A DNA stretch of 64,000 nucleotides from Kaistia defluvii (lineage in GTDB: Bacteria; Pseudomonadota; Alphaproteobacteria; Rhizobiales; Kaistiaceae), in NCBI RefSeq assembly GCF_026343955.1, contig NZ_JAPKNI010000008.1, forward strand, positions 121,183-185,182. Direction: 5' to 3'. The notes under the pieces are model-generated. The model did not search any database. It was given only the letters and a program-made list of their open reading frames with translations, and was not told where the DNA came from. Positions within the stretch are counted from its first letter, which is position 1, and every line of letters begins with the position of its first letter. Both the position numbers and the translations under genes were made by a program. Positions 26,266-35,296 of this stretch are shown here, piece by piece.

Positions 26266-27765
26266 CTACACTTCGACGGCGGTCGGCACCGGGCTGCGGC
26301 CACCGCGCAGCGGCCGCTCTTCCATGATCGCGAGCAGGGCCAGCGAGATGGCGATGCAGATCGTCGCCGCGATGAAGACGCCGCTGAACGCGCCGGCCAG
26401 CGAAACGCCGGCCTCGGCCGCGGCGGCGATCTTGGCCTCGACCGATGTGCCGGTTCCGCCCGAGATCGCGCCCAGGCCGCCCAGGAAGATCGCGCCGAAG
26501 GCGGCGACCAGGATGGCGCTGCCAAGCGAGCGCATGAAGTTGATCGTGGCCGTTGCCGTGCCGAGATGATGCGCCTGCACGGCGTTCTGCGCCACGACGA
26601 TGGTGACGGGGAACAGCGTGCCGAGACCGGCGCCGATGAAGGTCAGGATGACCTCGATCGAGATCACGTCGAGCCGGCCGGCCCAGACCGCGAGAACCGC
26701 GGTCAAGACCATGGCGACCACCAGCCCGATCATCGGCGAGCGCTTGTAGTGCTGGACGCGGGCCATGACGCGGCCGGAAAACTGCGCGCCGAACACGGTG
26801 CCGATCGAGAGTGGAATGAGCGCAAAGCCGGATTCCGCCGCCGACATGTGCAGCACCGACTGGAAGAACAGGGGCATGTAGATCGAAAGGCCCACCATGG
26901 TGCCGATGCCGAAGAAGCCGGCGAGCGTGGCAGTTGCCACCACCTGGTCGCGCAGCACGCCGACCGGCAGGAAGGGCTCCGGCGCATTCAGGACGCGGAA
27001 CACGAACAGCGCCCATGCGACAAGGGATGCGACGAACAGGCCGATGATCTCCCAGGACGACCAGGGATAGGAAACGCCGCCCCAGCTGAGCGCGAGCAGC
27101 AGCAGCACCGCCGCCGCCACCAGCAGCACCGCGCCGATGATGTCCAGCTTGTGCGGGCGGTCGTTGCGCGGCAGTTTCTTCAGCGCGTTGAAGGTCATGG
27201 CGAAGGCGAGAAGGCCGAGCGGCACGTTGATCCAGAAGATCACGGTCCAGTTCAGCGATTCCGAGAGCACGCCACCCAGCACGGGCCCGGCGACACTGGC
27301 GGCCGCGAACACGGCGCCGAAATAGCCCATATATTTGGCGCGTTCCTTGGGCGCGATCGCGTCGCCGGTGATGGTATGGGCAAGCGAGATCAATCCGCCG
27401 CCGCCCAGTCCCTGCAGGAAGCGGGCGATGATGAGCCCGGTCATGGTCGGCGCGAGCGCGCAGGCGATCGAGCCGATGATGAAGATGACGATCGCGATCA
27501 GCAGGACCGTGCGTCGGCCATGGATGTCGCTGAGCTTGCCATAGAGCGGCGTCACGGCCGTCGACGACAGCAGATACGCGGTCACGACCCAGGCGATGTT
27601 CTGGAGATCGCCCAGTTCGCGCCCGATGGTGGGCAGCGCGGTCGCGACGATGGTCTGGTCGAGGGCTGCCAAGAACATCGCCAGCATGACGCCAAGCACG
27701 ATCGAGCGAATGGTGGCCTGGTCGAGCGGAGCCGGGCCGGGGCGCGCGGAAACGGAAGCATCCAT
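26266..27765 (-). CDS. DHA2-family (EmrB/QacA-type) MFS drug exporter
   Basis: 499 aa with 14 predicted membrane helices. Motifs include LDQTIVATALPTIGRELG (first helix, antiporter motif D1), GKLSDIHGRRTVLL (motif A), FLQGLGGGGLISL (motif C region) and NFMRSLGSAI. DHA2 pumps use the proton gradient to export drugs or metabolites. The ATG at 27765 is used; the frame extends 26 codons further to a TTG with no ribosome site. It follows, on the same strand, the second exporter gene with a 154-base gap and could belong to its transcript. Confidence 0.85.
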   Translation of the reverse strand: MDASVSARPGPAPLDQATIRSIVLGVMLAMFLAALDQTIVATALPTIGRELGDLQNIAWVVTAYLLSSTAVTPLYGKLSDIHGRRTVLLIAIVIFIIGSIACALAPTMTGLIIARFLQGLGGGGLISLAHTITGDAIAPKERAKYMGYFGAVFAAASVAGPVLGGVLSESLNWTVIFWINVPLGLLAFAMTFNALKKLPRNDRPHKLDIIGAVLLVAAAVLLLLALSWGGVSYPWSSWEIIGLFVASLVAWALFVFRVLNAPEPFLPVGVLRDQVVATATLAGFFGIGTMVGLSIYMPLFFQSVLHMSAAESGFALIPLSIGTVFGAQFSGRVMARVQHYKRSPMIGLVVAMVLTAVLAVWAGRLDVISIEVILTFIGAGLGTLFPVTIVVAQNAVQAHHLGTATATINFMRSLGSAILVAAFGAIFLGGLGAISGGTGTSVEAKIAAAAEAGVSLAGAFSGVFIAATICIAISLALLAIMEERPLRGGRSPVPTAVEV

Positions 27766-27919
27766 GGGGTATCGCCAATGTGATTGTTCGCCCGCCTGGG
27801 AAGGCCGGGGCGATAAAGACGGCTGATCATTCTGATTCAGCAAAGATAGGCCGGAGCTTAGCCCCGTTGCCCGACGATCTCAATCCGCGGCCCCGGCCGA
27901 TCGGCGGGACCGCGGCGTT

Positions 27920-29488
27920 TCAGTGGCCGCCGCCACCGCCGGCAGGCGCTGCCTGCGGCTTCTGGGCGAGCGGGACCAGCAGCACGATCAGCGCGAAGAT
28001 GACCGCCAGCACGAGGAAGACGTCCGAGAAGGCCATTACCAGCGCCTCGCGCTTGACCGACTGGGTCAGCGTCTTGATCGCCGCCAGATTGGCGTCGCTG
28101 CCCATCGTGGCGGCGAAGCCCTTGGTCATCATGTCGAGCCGTTCGGTCGCCGCCTCGCGGCCCCACTGCACCTGCTCGTGCAGACGGGTGATGTGCAGGT
28201 CCCAGCGATTGTTCAGGATCGTGGTGATGACGGCGAGGCCGACGGCGCCGCCAAGGTTCCTGGTCAGGTTGAACAGGCCGGACGCATTCTTCATCCGCTC
28301 GGGCGGCAGGGTTCCCAGCGCCAGCATCGAGACCGGCATCATCGACGTCATGAGCGCGACGCCACGCATCGCCTGGGGGATGAACAGCTCGTTGAAGGCC
28401 CAGTCCTTGGTGATCGGCACCAGTTCGAGGCAGGACAGCGCGAACAGCGACAGGCCGAACGCCATCATGTAGCGCGGGTCCATCTTCTGGCCGAGCCGGC
28501 CGACGATCGGCGCGGTGATCATCATGAACAGGCCGGTGACGAACATGGTCTCGCCGATCTGCAGGGAATCGTAGCCGCGCACCCGCGCCAGATAGACCGG
28601 ATAGAGGTAGACGAGGCCATAGAGACCGACGCCGAGCATGAAGGAGAACAGGGCGCCGGTGGCGAAGTTGCGGTTCTGGAAGGCGCGGACATCGACGATC
28701 GGCTCGTCGGTCCGCAGCACGCGCCAGAAGAACAGGACGCCGGCGACCACGGTCACGACGGCGAGCGTCGCGATGGTCTCATCCTGGAACCAGTCGTTCG
28801 CCGAGCCTTCCTCCAGCACATACTCGAGGCTGCCGAGGAACAGGGCCAGCGTGACCAGGCCCATGTAGTCGAAGCGCTGCAGCAGCTTGAAGTTGGGCTT
28901 GTCCCAGTCGACGAAGGTCAGCACGCCCAGCGTCACGCAGATGCCGGGAATGACATTGACCAGGAACAGCCAGTGCCAGGAGAAGATGTTGGTGAGATAG
29001 CCGCCAATGGTCGGGCCGACGGTCGGCGCCAGCGTCGCGATCAGGCCGACGATCGCGGACACCATGGCGCGGCGATTGGGCGGGAAGATCGTGAAGGCGG
29101 CGGCGAACACGGCCGGGATCATGCCGCCGCCGATGAAGCCCTGCGCCGCGCGCCAGGCGATCATCTCGCCGATCGACGAGGAACTGGCGCAGCCGATCGA
29201 GGTGATGGTGAAGCCGCCGGCGGCGATGGCGAACAGGTAGCGGGTCGACAGCGCGCGGCCGAGGAAGCCCGACAGCGGGATCATGATGATCTCGGCGATC
29301 AGATAGGCCGTCTGCACCCAGGAGATTTCCTGCGAGCTGGCGGACAGGCCTGCCTGGATCTCGGTCAGTGACGACGAGACGATCTGGATGTCGAGGATCG
29401 CCATGAACATGCCGACCGCCATGGCCACGAAGCCAAGCGTGCGGCGGGGCGTCATCACGGGAAGGGCGGGTGGTTGCGGACCGGCCAT
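27920..29488 (-). CDS. emrB: EmrB-type DHA2 MFS multidrug exporter
   Basis: 522 aa, 14 predicted membrane helices. MAILDIQIVSSSLTEIQAGL, WVQTAYLIAEIIMIPLSGFL and GPTIGGYLTNIFSWHWLFLV are typical of the EmrB branch that pairs with an EmrA periplasmic adaptor and TolC-type outer-membrane channel. The EmrA-like gene is directly upstream on the same strand. The C-terminus is Gly/His-rich (PAGGGGGH). Repression by the TetR protein at 31160 is expected. Confidence 0.88.
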   Translation of the reverse strand: MAGPQPPALPVMTPRRTLGFVAMAVGMFMAILDIQIVSSSLTEIQAGLSASSQEISWVQTAYLIAEIIMIPLSGFLGRALSTRYLFAIAAGGFTITSIGCASSSSIGEMIAWRAAQGFIGGGMIPAVFAAAFTIFPPNRRAMVSAIVGLIATLAPTVGPTIGGYLTNIFSWHWLFLVNVIPGICVTLGVLTFVDWDKPNFKLLQRFDYMGLVTLALFLGSLEYVLEEGSANDWFQDETIATLAVVTVVAGVLFFWRVLRTDEPIVDVRAFQNRNFATGALFSFMLGVGLYGLVYLYPVYLARVRGYDSLQIGETMFVTGLFMMITAPIVGRLGQKMDPRYMMAFGLSLFALSCLELVPITKDWAFNELFIPQAMRGVALMTSMMPVSMLALGTLPPERMKNASGLFNLTRNLGGAVGLAVITTILNNRWDLHITRLHEQVQWGREAATERLDMMTKGFAATMGSDANLAAIKTLTQSVKREALVMAFSDVFLVLAVIFALIVLLVPLAQKPQAAPAGGGGGH

Positions 29489-29523
29489 GACTGTCTCCTG
29501 GGGGTGCGTTCACCCCTGAAAAG

Positions 29524-29631
29524 CGCCAGGCTTCGGAACCTGGCGGCACGGCCGTGCGCGGACGGTCGGTTTGGTTCAACGAGAGGGGAGCCGGAAGGCC
29601 GGTAGGGACAGCATGTCCGGCTCCCCTCTCG
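29524..29631 (-). other. Two strong hairpins in the emrA-emrB spacer
   Basis: CGCCAGG (29525-29531) pairs with CCTGGCG (29540-29546), and a 16-bp perfect stem has its arms CGAGAGGGGAGCCGGA at 29580-29595 and 29616-29631 with a 20-base loop. They fill most of the 175-base spacer, which holds no gene. They could stabilise the upstream emrA message or damp read-through into emrB. Confidence 0.6.
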
Positions 29632-29663
29632 AAGCACTCCCCCGAAGGAGAGAAGCTTGCTGG

Positions 29664-30908
29664 TCAGTTGCGGGCCGCGGTGGCGGCATTGCCGCCCGTG
29701 CGGCTGTCGATGTCGACCACGACGGAGAGCCCGGGGCGAAGGATGCCCTTGGCGGCTTCCTCGGCGGGAATGCGGATCCGCACCGGGACACGCTGCGTGA
29801 TCTTGGTGAAGTTGCCGGTCGCATTGTCGGCCGGCAGCAGGCTGAACACCGAGCCGGAAGCCGGCGCCACACTTTCGACCGTGCCCTCGATCGTGGCATC
29901 GGAATAGGCGTCGACGCTGACCGTCGCGGTCGCGCCCGGCCGGATCCGGCCCAACTGCGTTTCCTTGTAGTTGGCGTCGACATAGACGTCCTGCAGCGGC
30001 ACCAGGGCCAACAGGCGCTGCCCGGTCGCGACATACTCGCCGGGATCGACTGCGCGATTGCCGACGACGCCGTCGAAGGGCGCGCGCACGACCATGTGGT
30101 CGAGGTCGAGCTTCTTCTGCTCCAGCGTCGTCTGGTACTGGTCGAGCGCCCGCTCGGCTTCGACGCGCTGGGCCTGCAGGACGGCGACATTGGCCTCGGC
30201 CGACGTCATGCCGGCCTTGGCGGATTCCACGGCAGCGGCGGTCTTGTCCTTGGTGGCCTGCGCCTGCTGCAGCGATTGCTGCGACGCGAACTGGTTCTTG
30301 GCCAGCGTCGCGGCGCGGGCGAGATCGGCCGCGGCCAGTTCGGCGTCGGCATCGGCGGAGGCGATCGATGTGCGGGCCTGCAAGACTCCGGCCTGGCCGG
30401 CCTGGATCTGCTTGTCGATCCGGTCGATCGCGGCCTGTTGGGAGGCGATCTGGTTCTCGGCGGCGGTGACGGCCAGCTTCTGCTCGGAATCATCGAGATA
30501 GACGAGCGGGTCGCCAGCCTTGACGGCGGTATTGTTGGCGACGGCGACCTTGGTGACATAGCCGGAAAGGCGTGGCGCCACGGTCGAGGTATCGGCGCCG
30601 ACATAGGCGTCGTCCGTCGAGACCATGAAACGGCCGACCGTCCACCATTCGTGACCGAAATAGGCGCCGGCCGCGATCGCGACGGCGGCTACCGTCAGGA
30701 GGAGAAACCGCCGCCGCCCGCCGCGTTTTGCCGGGGGTGAGGCAATCGCAGGCTTGGCTTCGCCGCTGTTGCCGGGCGCGGGGGGCCGCTCGGCAATGGG
30801 CGCTGCCGCTGGCGGCGGCGGTGTGGCTTCGGCGTTGCGGCGCTGGATCGGCTCCAGCTCGGAAACGCCGGTATCCTCAGGAGTCTCGACAAGTGCGACC
30901 TTTGCCAT
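29664..30908 (-). CDS. emrA: EmrA/HlyD-type membrane fusion protein
   Basis: 414 aa. A Pro/Ala-rich cytoplasmic N-terminus (1-65) leads to one membrane helix (FLLLTVAAVAIAAGAYFGH), a biotinyl-lipoyl-like half motif (STDDAYVGADTSTVAPRLSG), a long alpha-helical hairpin of about 150-260 rich in Ala/Gln, the second half motif (VVRAPFDGVVGNRAVDPGEYV), and a beta-barrel. It bridges the EmrB pump to an outer-membrane channel. The first of two TetR operators is 36 bases upstream of its start. Confidence 0.9.
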   Translation of the reverse strand: MAKVALVETPEDTGVSELEPIQRRNAEATPPPPAAAPIAERPPAPGNSGEAKPAIASPPAKRGGRRRFLLLTVAAVAIAAGAYFGHEWWTVGRFMVSTDDAYVGADTSTVAPRLSGYVTKVAVANNTAVKAGDPLVYLDDSEQKLAVTAAENQIASQQAAIDRIDKQIQAGQAGVLQARTSIASADADAELAAADLARAATLAKNQFASQQSLQQAQATKDKTAAAVESAKAGMTSAEANVAVLQAQRVEAERALDQYQTTLEQKKLDLDHMVVRAPFDGVVGNRAVDPGEYVATGQRLLALVPLQDVYVDANYKETQLGRIRPGATATVSVDAYSDATIEGTVESVAPASGSVFSLLPADNATGNFTKITQRVPVRIRIPAEEAAKGILRPGLSVVVDIDSRTGGNAATAARN

Positions 30909-30943
30909 GACTCGTCTCCTGTCTCTCAGCCCTGGAAAAGGGT

Positions 30944-30964
30944 TTGACCGAACCGTTCGGTCAA
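30944..30964. promoter_or_regulatory. TetR operator 1 (emrA side)
   Basis: Perfect 10-bp-arm palindrome around one central base: TTGACCGAAC C GTTCGGTCAA. It is close enough to the emrA start to block its promoter when bound by the adjacent TetR protein. Confidence 0.8.
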
Positions 30965-31005
30965 TGGCGCTTGAATTAGTCCCATTGACTGGTTAAATCA
31001 AGATC

Positions 31006-31026
31006 GAACTGAACGGTTCGGTCATA
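31006..31026. promoter_or_regulatory. TetR operator 2 (tetR side)
   Basis: GAACTGAACGGTTCGGTCAT reads on the opposite strand as ATGACCGAACCGTTCAG, the same half-sites as operator 1 with one degenerate arm. Spacing between the two sites is 62 bases, about six helical turns. Confidence 0.7.
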
Positions 31027-31159
31027 AAAATCGCGTGTCGCACAAAAAGGCAGCTCGGTTGGTTTGGCCTCCGCTTCTTGGTACTTTTGAATTGGACATA
31101 AGTGATCCCGACTCAAAGCCGCCTCGCGCGGGGGATCGCAGCCGGATGGGAGAAACGCC

Positions 31160-31822
31160 GTGTCACTCGTCGACGCTACCCGTGACACCGAAGAAGGTGG
31201 AGCGGGGCAGGATTCGCGCAAACGCGAGCAGATCATGCGCGGCGCCAGCCAGGTCTTCCTTGAGAAGGGCTTCGACGCGGCGAGCATGAACGACATCGCG
31301 CGCGCGGCAGGCGTCTCGAAAGGTACGCTCTATGTCTACTTCGCCAACAAGGAGCGGTTGTTCATCGAGTTGATCTCGGCCGAGAAGCGCGAGGAACTGT
31401 TTCGGATCGTCATGCTCGATTTCGAGAATCACGATGTCGAAGCGGTGTTGAAGAAATTCGGCCGCGAGCTTTGCGCGATCCTGACCAAGCCATACTACAT
31501 CAAGGCCATGCGGTCGGTGTTTTCGATTATCAATCGCATGCCGGAAGTGGGCGCCGAGTTCTATTCGAACGGCCCGATGCTCTGCACGCAGCTGCTCGCC
31601 CAATATCTGGACGCGCAGACCAAGGCGGGCGTGCTGGAGATAGAGGATTGCCTGCTGGCGGCGCAGCAGTTCGTAGAGTTGTCGCAGAGCGGTGTCATGC
31701 GCAGCGTATTGTTTGGCGTGATCGACAGCCCGGGGCCGGAGGAAATCGCGCGCCGTGTGGACAGCGCCGTCACCATCTTCATGAAGGCCTATGGGGCGCC
31801 GCAGCCGGCCTTGGCCGGCTGA
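31160..31822 (+). CDS. TetR-family repressor of the emrAB genes
   Basis: 220 aa. The N-terminal helix-turn-helix is at about 22-70 (GASQVFLEKGFDAASMNDIA, GVSKGTLYVYFANKERLF) and the C-terminal domain resembles the AcrR/TetR_C type (EFYSNGPMLCTQLLAQYLDA). GTG start at 31160 with GGGAG 7 bases upstream. It is divergent from emrA, with two matching palindromes between, so it most likely represses both itself and the pump until an inducer binds. A GC-rich hairpin (31802-31821) overlaps the end of the gene. Confidence 0.9.
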   Translation: MSLVDATRDTEEGGAGQDSRKREQIMRGASQVFLEKGFDAASMNDIARAAGVSKGTLYVYFANKERLFIELISAEKREELFRIVMLDFENHDVEAVLKKFGRELCAILTKPYYIKAMRSVFSIINRMPEVGAEFYSNGPMLCTQLLAQYLDAQTKAGVLEIEDCLLAAQQFVELSQSGVMRSVLFGVIDSPGPEEIARRVDSAVTIFMKAYGAPQPALAG

Positions 31823-31874
31823 AGCGGGGGAGGCGAGGGACGCGAGCCCGCCGCCGTCCCGGTGGACCGCCGCC

Positions 31875-32495
31875 TTAGCGAACGACGACCTTCGTGCCAA
31901 CCGGCACGCGGGAGTAGAGGTCGCTGACGTCGGCGTTCACCATGCGGATGCAGCCGGACGAGACGTTGTGGCCGATGGTCCAGGGCTCGCTGGTACCATG
32001 GATGCGGAAGATGGTGTCCTGACCGCCGCGATACAGATACATGGCGCGCGCGCCGAGCGGATTCTTGGGACCACCTTCCATATAGGCGGGCAGGATCCGG
32101 CCCTTCTTGCGTTCGCGACGGATCATCTCCGGCGGCGGCGTCCAGCCCGGCCATTCCGCCTTGCGGCCGATCTTCACATTGCCCTGCCAGCCGAAGCCGT
32201 CGCGGCCAACGCCCACGCCATAGCGCAAGGCCTTGCCATTGCCCTCGACGAGATAGAGGAATTTCTCGCTGGAATCGATGATGATGGTTCCGGGCTTTTC
32301 ATTGGTCGCGAAGCGCACGCGCTGCTTCTGGTACTTGTAGGGCAGCGTCGAGCCCGGGCCGCTGGCCCTCGGACCGAAATTGTCGCTGCCCTGGAACAGC
32401 TTCTGGAAGAAGTTCTGGGCGTGCGCGCTGCCAACTGCGGTCATGGATACAGCTCCAGCCAGCAGCGAGGCGGCTATGACGCGTCGGAAGTTCAT
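31875..32495 (-). CDS. L,D-transpeptidase (YkuD/ErfK family), secreted
   Basis: 206 aa with a signal peptide (VIAASLLAGAVSMTAVGSAHA, cleavage near residue 26). The catalytic YkuD domain shows RYGVGVGRDGFGWQG, RIHGTSEPW and the active-site VSSGCIRM with the nucleophilic Cys. It makes 3-3 cross-links in peptidoglycan or ties outer-membrane proteins to it, both important in rhizobia that grow from one pole. GGGGGA lies 5 bases before the ATG at 32495; the frame is open 27 codons further without a ribosome site. A second copy of this type is at 40129. Confidence 0.9.
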   Translation of the reverse strand: MNFRRVIAASLLAGAVSMTAVGSAHAQNFFQKLFQGSDNFGPRASGPGSTLPYKYQKQRVRFATNEKPGTIIIDSSEKFLYLVEGNGKALRYGVGVGRDGFGWQGNVKIGRKAEWPGWTPPPEMIRRERKKGRILPAYMEGGPKNPLGARAMYLYRGGQDTIFRIHGTSEPWTIGHNVSSGCIRMVNADVSDLYSRVPVGTKVVVR

Positions 32496-32743
32496 GGAGT
32501 CCCCCATTTCGGTCCATCGCGCACGCGGCGCGGTTCTCGGATGACGTAGAATAGAATCGCGATTGGGATGCGGCAACCGGCGTGCGAATCACGCGGCCGT
32601 GATTGTGATCGCGTTCACGGAGCCTGCATTCTCCCTTCCGGCCATTAATGTTCGGTAACGCGGCGGCCATGTCGCTGAGAGGTCCGCCGCGCCACAGTGC
32701 TGGAATACGCTGCGGCGGCGCTCCGCTCCGCGTGGAGATCGAA

Positions 32744-34495
32744 ATGCAAAAGCTCAAATCGGCGCTGGGCACGGTCCTGCGGATCGCGCTTCCCTATTTC
32801 CGTTCATCCGAGATGTGGGTGGCGATCGGGCTGCTCGCGATCGTCATCGGGCTTCGGTTGTTCAACGTCTGGCTCGATGTCAAATTCAACTACTGGAACA
32901 ATGATTTCTATACGGCGCTGCAGAAGAAGGACTGGACCACCTTCGCCTATCAGATGTTCGTAGTGTTTTCCTGGATCGCGGCGCTCTCGATCATCACAAC
33001 GGTCTACCAGCTCTATTTCTCGCAATGGCTGCAGATCCGCTGGCGCAACTGGCTGACGCATAAATATGTCGACGAATGGATGTCGAAGGGCACGCATTAC
33101 CGCATGCGCCTGGCCGGCAACCCGGCCGATAACCCGGACCAGCGTATTGCCGAGGATGCGGATCGCTTCACCGATGGCGCGCTGTCGATCGGCGTCGCGC
33201 TGCTGGGCCAGGTCGTCACCCTCGTCACCTTCATCTTCATCCTCTGGAGCCTGTCGTCGACCGCGCCGCTGATCGTCTTCGGCAAGAGCTACGCCATCCC
33301 CGGCTATCTGGTCTGGCTGGCGCTCGGCTATGCGATCCTCGGCACGCTGGTGACGCACTGGGTCGGCAAGCCGCTGGTGGCGTTGAGCTATCAGCAGCAG
33401 CGCTACGAGGCGGATTTCCGCTTCGCTCTGGTGCGGCTGCGCGAGAATGGCGAGGAGGTCGCGCTGCTCAAGGGGGAGGCTGCGGAACGCGCCGGTCTCT
33501 ACGGGCGCTTCAACTCCGTGCTGTCGAACTTCTACCAGATCATGAGCCGGACCAAGAAGCTGACCTTCCTGACGGCCGGCTACAACCAGCTTGCGGTGAT
33601 CTTCCCCTTCATCCTGATCAGTCCGCTCTATTTCGCCGGCTCGATCGAACTGGGCGGGCTGACGCAGATCGCCTCGGCTTTCGGCACCGTGCAGGGCGCA
33701 CTTTCCTTCTTCGTCACCGCTTATTCGACGCTGGCGGGCTGGAAGGCGGTCGTCGATCGTCTCGATGGCTTCGAGAAGGCGATGGAGCATTCGGAAGAGA
33801 TGGAGAGGGCAGGTCCTGCGCTCGCCGCCGACAGCGCCGACGCCGATCTCGTCATCAGCGGGCTGGTCGTCCATCTTCCCGATGGCCGCGAGATCGTCGA
33901 CGTGCCGCAACTGACGCTGACCCCGCGCGAGCGCGTGCTCCTGACCGGGCCGTCCGGCTCCGGAAAGTCCAGCCTGTTCCGCGCGCTGGGCGGCATCTGG
34001 CCGTTCGGCAACGGCTCCATCCGCATCCCGGCCGGCTCCAACCTGCTGATCCTGCCGCAGGAAGCCTATATGCCGCTCGGCTCGCTCCGCACCGCTCTGG
34101 CCTATCCGCGCGACGCGGAAACGCTCTCCACCGAGCAGGCCCGCGAGGCGCTGGAGGCGGTCGGCCTGCCGCGGCTGGCGGACCGGCTGGACGAGGAGGC
34201 GCATTGGGGCAATCGCCTGTCCGGCGGCGAACAGCAGCGCATCGCCATCGCGCGCGCCATCCTCGCCGGCCCCGACTGGCTGCTGCTCGACGAGGCCACC
34301 AGCGCGCTCGACGAGAAGGCAGAGGCGTCGGTCTACAATCTGATCCGGGAACGGCTGCCGCATGCCACGGTGGTCTCGATCGGCCACCGCTCCAGTCTCA
34401 CCGTCCTGCATGATCGCTTCCTCGAACTGGTCGAGAATGGCGGCGGCGGCCATGTGCTGGTCGAGCGCGAGGAGACGGCGCTCCAACGGGCGTGA
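32744..34495 (+). CDS. BacA/SbmA-like ABC transporter with fused ATPase (YddA type)
   Basis: 583 aa. The N-terminal half is an ABC_membrane_2 (SbmA/BacA-like) domain with about six helices (WVAIGLLAIVIGLRLFNVWL, WNNDFYTALQKKDW, RWRNWLTHKYVDEWM, NPADNPDQRIAEDADRF), the C-terminal half an ATPase with Walker A GPSGSGKSS at 402-410, signature LSGGEQQR and Walker B LLLDEATS. Relatives move peptides, very long chain fatty acids or vitamins. The start at 32744 has GGAG 6 bases upstream; the longer frame from 32648 is not membrane-like. The direction of transport is not certain. Confidence 0.87.
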   Translation: MQKLKSALGTVLRIALPYFRSSEMWVAIGLLAIVIGLRLFNVWLDVKFNYWNNDFYTALQKKDWTTFAYQMFVVFSWIAALSIITTVYQLYFSQWLQIRWRNWLTHKYVDEWMSKGTHYRMRLAGNPADNPDQRIAEDADRFTDGALSIGVALLGQVVTLVTFIFILWSLSSTAPLIVFGKSYAIPGYLVWLALGYAILGTLVTHWVGKPLVALSYQQQRYEADFRFALVRLRENGEEVALLKGEAAERAGLYGRFNSVLSNFYQIMSRTKKLTFLTAGYNQLAVIFPFILISPLYFAGSIELGGLTQIASAFGTVQGALSFFVTAYSTLAGWKAVVDRLDGFEKAMEHSEEMERAGPALAADSADADLVISGLVVHLPDGREIVDVPQLTLTPRERVLLTGPSGSGKSSLFRALGGIWPFGNGSIRIPAGSNLLILPQEAYMPLGSLRTALAYPRDAETLSTEQAREALEAVGLPRLADRLDEEAHWGNRLSGGEQQRIAIARAILAGPDWLLLDEATSALDEKAEASVYNLIRERLPHATVVSIGHRSSLTVLHDRFLELVENGGGGHVLVEREETALQRA

Positions 34496-34646
34496 CAGAT
34501 TGTTCCGCGCGGACGGGCCCTGCGCGGAATTGTTTACCCCAACTGAACAGTGTGTCGTGCCGTGGCTACGTTTCGGGTATCAATCGGATCGTCTATGTTT
34601 TGCTCCAGATCAATCGAACATGCCGATCCGGCATCTGGAGATAAAA

Positions 34647-35111
34647 ATGACCGATACGACGTCGCAGAAGCTGATCGTGCCCGCCTTTGGCGGTCTTTAC
34701 GCTGCATCGCCCTTTTTTGAAGCGGTTCTTCGCTTCGTGGTTGGTTTCTGGCTGGTTCCGCATGGCGCGCAGAAGCTGTTCGGCCTGTTCGGCGGTGGCG
34801 GCATCGAGGGCACGGCCGGCTTCTTTGGCTCGATCGGCCTGCAGCCGGCGGTCCTGCTGGCAACGCTCGCCGGTCTCGGCGAGTTCTTCGGCGGCCTGTT
34901 CCTTGCGATCGGCCTGCTGACCCGCCCGGCCGCGCTGGTCGCTGCCTTCGTCCTGCTGGTGGCGACGCTGACCGTCCATATCGGCAATGGCTTCTTCATG
35001 GCGACCGGCGGCTTCGAATATGCCTCGCTCTGGTTCTTCGCCGCGCTCTACTTCGTCTTCAAGGGCGGCAACCAGTACTCGGTCGACGCCAAGATCGGCC
35101 GCTCCTTCTAA
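34647..35111 (+). CDS. DoxX family membrane protein
   Basis: 154 aa with four hydrophobic segments. RFVVGFWLVPHGAQKLFGLF, GLQPAVLLATLAGLGEFFGG and AIGLLTRPAALVAAFVLL are typical of the DoxX/CatD group. Family members sit in the inner membrane and are linked to redox and thiosulfate or thiol stress, without a fixed reaction. GGAG lies 7 bases before the ATG. Followed by a very good terminator. Confidence 0.86.
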   Translation: MTDTTSQKLIVPAFGGLYAASPFFEAVLRFVVGFWLVPHGAQKLFGLFGGGGIEGTAGFFGSIGLQPAVLLATLAGLGEFFGGLFLAIGLLTRPAALVAAFVLLVATLTVHIGNGFFMATGGFEYASLWFFAALYFVFKGGNQYSVDAKIGRSF

Positions 35112-35137
35112 GCGCTTTCGTTCGCAGTACGCTTTGC

Positions 35138-35163
35138 AAGGCCGCCCTTCGGGGCGGCCTTTT
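35138..35163 (+). terminator. Intrinsic terminator after the DoxX gene
   Basis: 10-bp stem AAGGCCGCCC (35138-35147) with TTCG tetraloop and GGGCGGCCTT (35152-35161), then TTT. Confidence 0.9.
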
Positions 35164-35210
35164 GCGTTTGGTGTCATGCGCCGGTGAGGTTGCCCGTTCA
35201 AGGTCGATGG

Positions 35211-35282
35211 GGTACGAAACGCGCCGCTAGATACGGTACGAAATGTACCTTCGGATGCGGTACAAGATGTATCGCTCGAGAG
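35211..35282. repeat. Three 24-bp imperfect direct repeats upstream of hisS
   Basis: GGTACGAAAC at 35211, GGTACGAAATGTACC at 35235 and GGTACAAGATGTATC at 35259 start exactly 24 bases apart. The second and third copies are short dyads (GGTAC/GTACC). They end 14 bases before the hisS start, so they may be operator half-sites or part of the leader RNA. Confidence 0.7.
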
Positions 35283-35296
35283 ACGGGATCGACGAC

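Noticed and set aside
26224..27783. 519-codon plus-strand frame opposite the DHA2 exporter
   Set aside because: Extremely His/Asp/Arg-rich translation typical of the antisense frame of a membrane protein.
32804..34486. 560-codon minus-strand frame opposite the BacA-like transporter
   Set aside because: No domain; shadow of the ABC transporter gene, which has full Walker motifs.
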